A program made the position numbers and the translations under genes. DNA of 40,863 nt from assembly GCA_002361655.1 (NCBI GenBank), contig DETM01000062.1:1429-42291 (forward strand). The letters are read 5' to 3'. Origin of the DNA: Prevotella sp. UBA3288. GTDB lineage: Bacteria > Bacteroidota > Bacteroidia > Bacteroidales > Bacteroidaceae. Of this stretch, positions 40,444-40,863 are shown one piece after another; position 1 is the stretch's first letter, and each line of letters begins with the position of its first letter. The notes below the pieces were generated by a model, which was not told the DNA's origin, searched no databases, and saw nothing but the letters and a program-made list of their open reading frames with translations.

Positions 40444-40863
<420 letters not shown>

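Overview
This window comes from a Bacteroidales bacterium, most likely Prevotella or a close relative. Three things point there. Promoters follow the Bacteroidetes pattern (TTTG, about 20 bases, then TAnnTTTG) and Shine-Dalgarno sites are mostly absent. Several products belong to families typical of the phylum: DUF2723, a TPR-linked histidine kinase, a DPP4-type S9 peptidase, and a lysyl-tRNA synthetase with a C-terminal extension. Intergenic gaps are full of short AT-rich 'attgagaattg / aattgtaaa' repeats. I see no prophage, insertion sequence, CRISPR array, rRNA or tRNA.

Layout. 1-9766 is all on the minus strand. In transcription order it carries two PAS histidine kinases overlapping by 4 bp, an AraC regulator, an NhaD antiporter, an SGNH hydrolase, then rhaB and rhaA, ending in two tandem terminators. 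9891-13518 is a sulfur-assimilation block: metY-like (+), cysK (-) and a second metY-like gene (-). 13858-16296 is a compact translation operon: frr, rsgA and a SpoU-type RNA methyltransferase. It is followed by a 39-codon remnant of an M13 peptidase gene, an S9 peptidase, and mnmA. 20080-27077 (-) holds a DUF2723 glycosyltransferase-like protein with a polysaccharide deacetylase, and purD with two small membrane-protein genes. 27255-28517 (+) is a FadL-type outer-membrane protein. 28533-34161 (-) holds a TPR histidine kinase, a DPP4-family peptidase and a THUMP RNA methyltransferase. 34270-39381 (+) is a six-gene operon: histidine kinase, nucleotidyltransferase, ATP-grasp protein, CDP-alcohol phosphatidyltransferase, HAD protein, and LuxR-type response regulator. 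The right end holds gpsA and the 3' end of lysS (-).

The most unusual signal is that three unrelated repeat families have entered coding sequence in frame: a GC-rich palindromic element twice in rsgA, an AT-rich intergenic-type repeat in mnmA, and a 20-bp inverted repeat in the ATP-grasp gene. The same kinds of repeats overlap gene starts (three genes with TTG starts) and gene ends. Second is the six-gene operon, in which a two-component system brackets what looks like a lipid head-group pathway (CTP-type nucleotidyltransferase plus CDP-alcohol transferase). Third is the first kinase of the minus-strand pair, which has tyrosine where the phosphoacceptor histidine should be. Fourth is a 47-bp near-perfect palindrome upstream of the TPR kinase, which reads as two opposed Bacteroidetes promoters.
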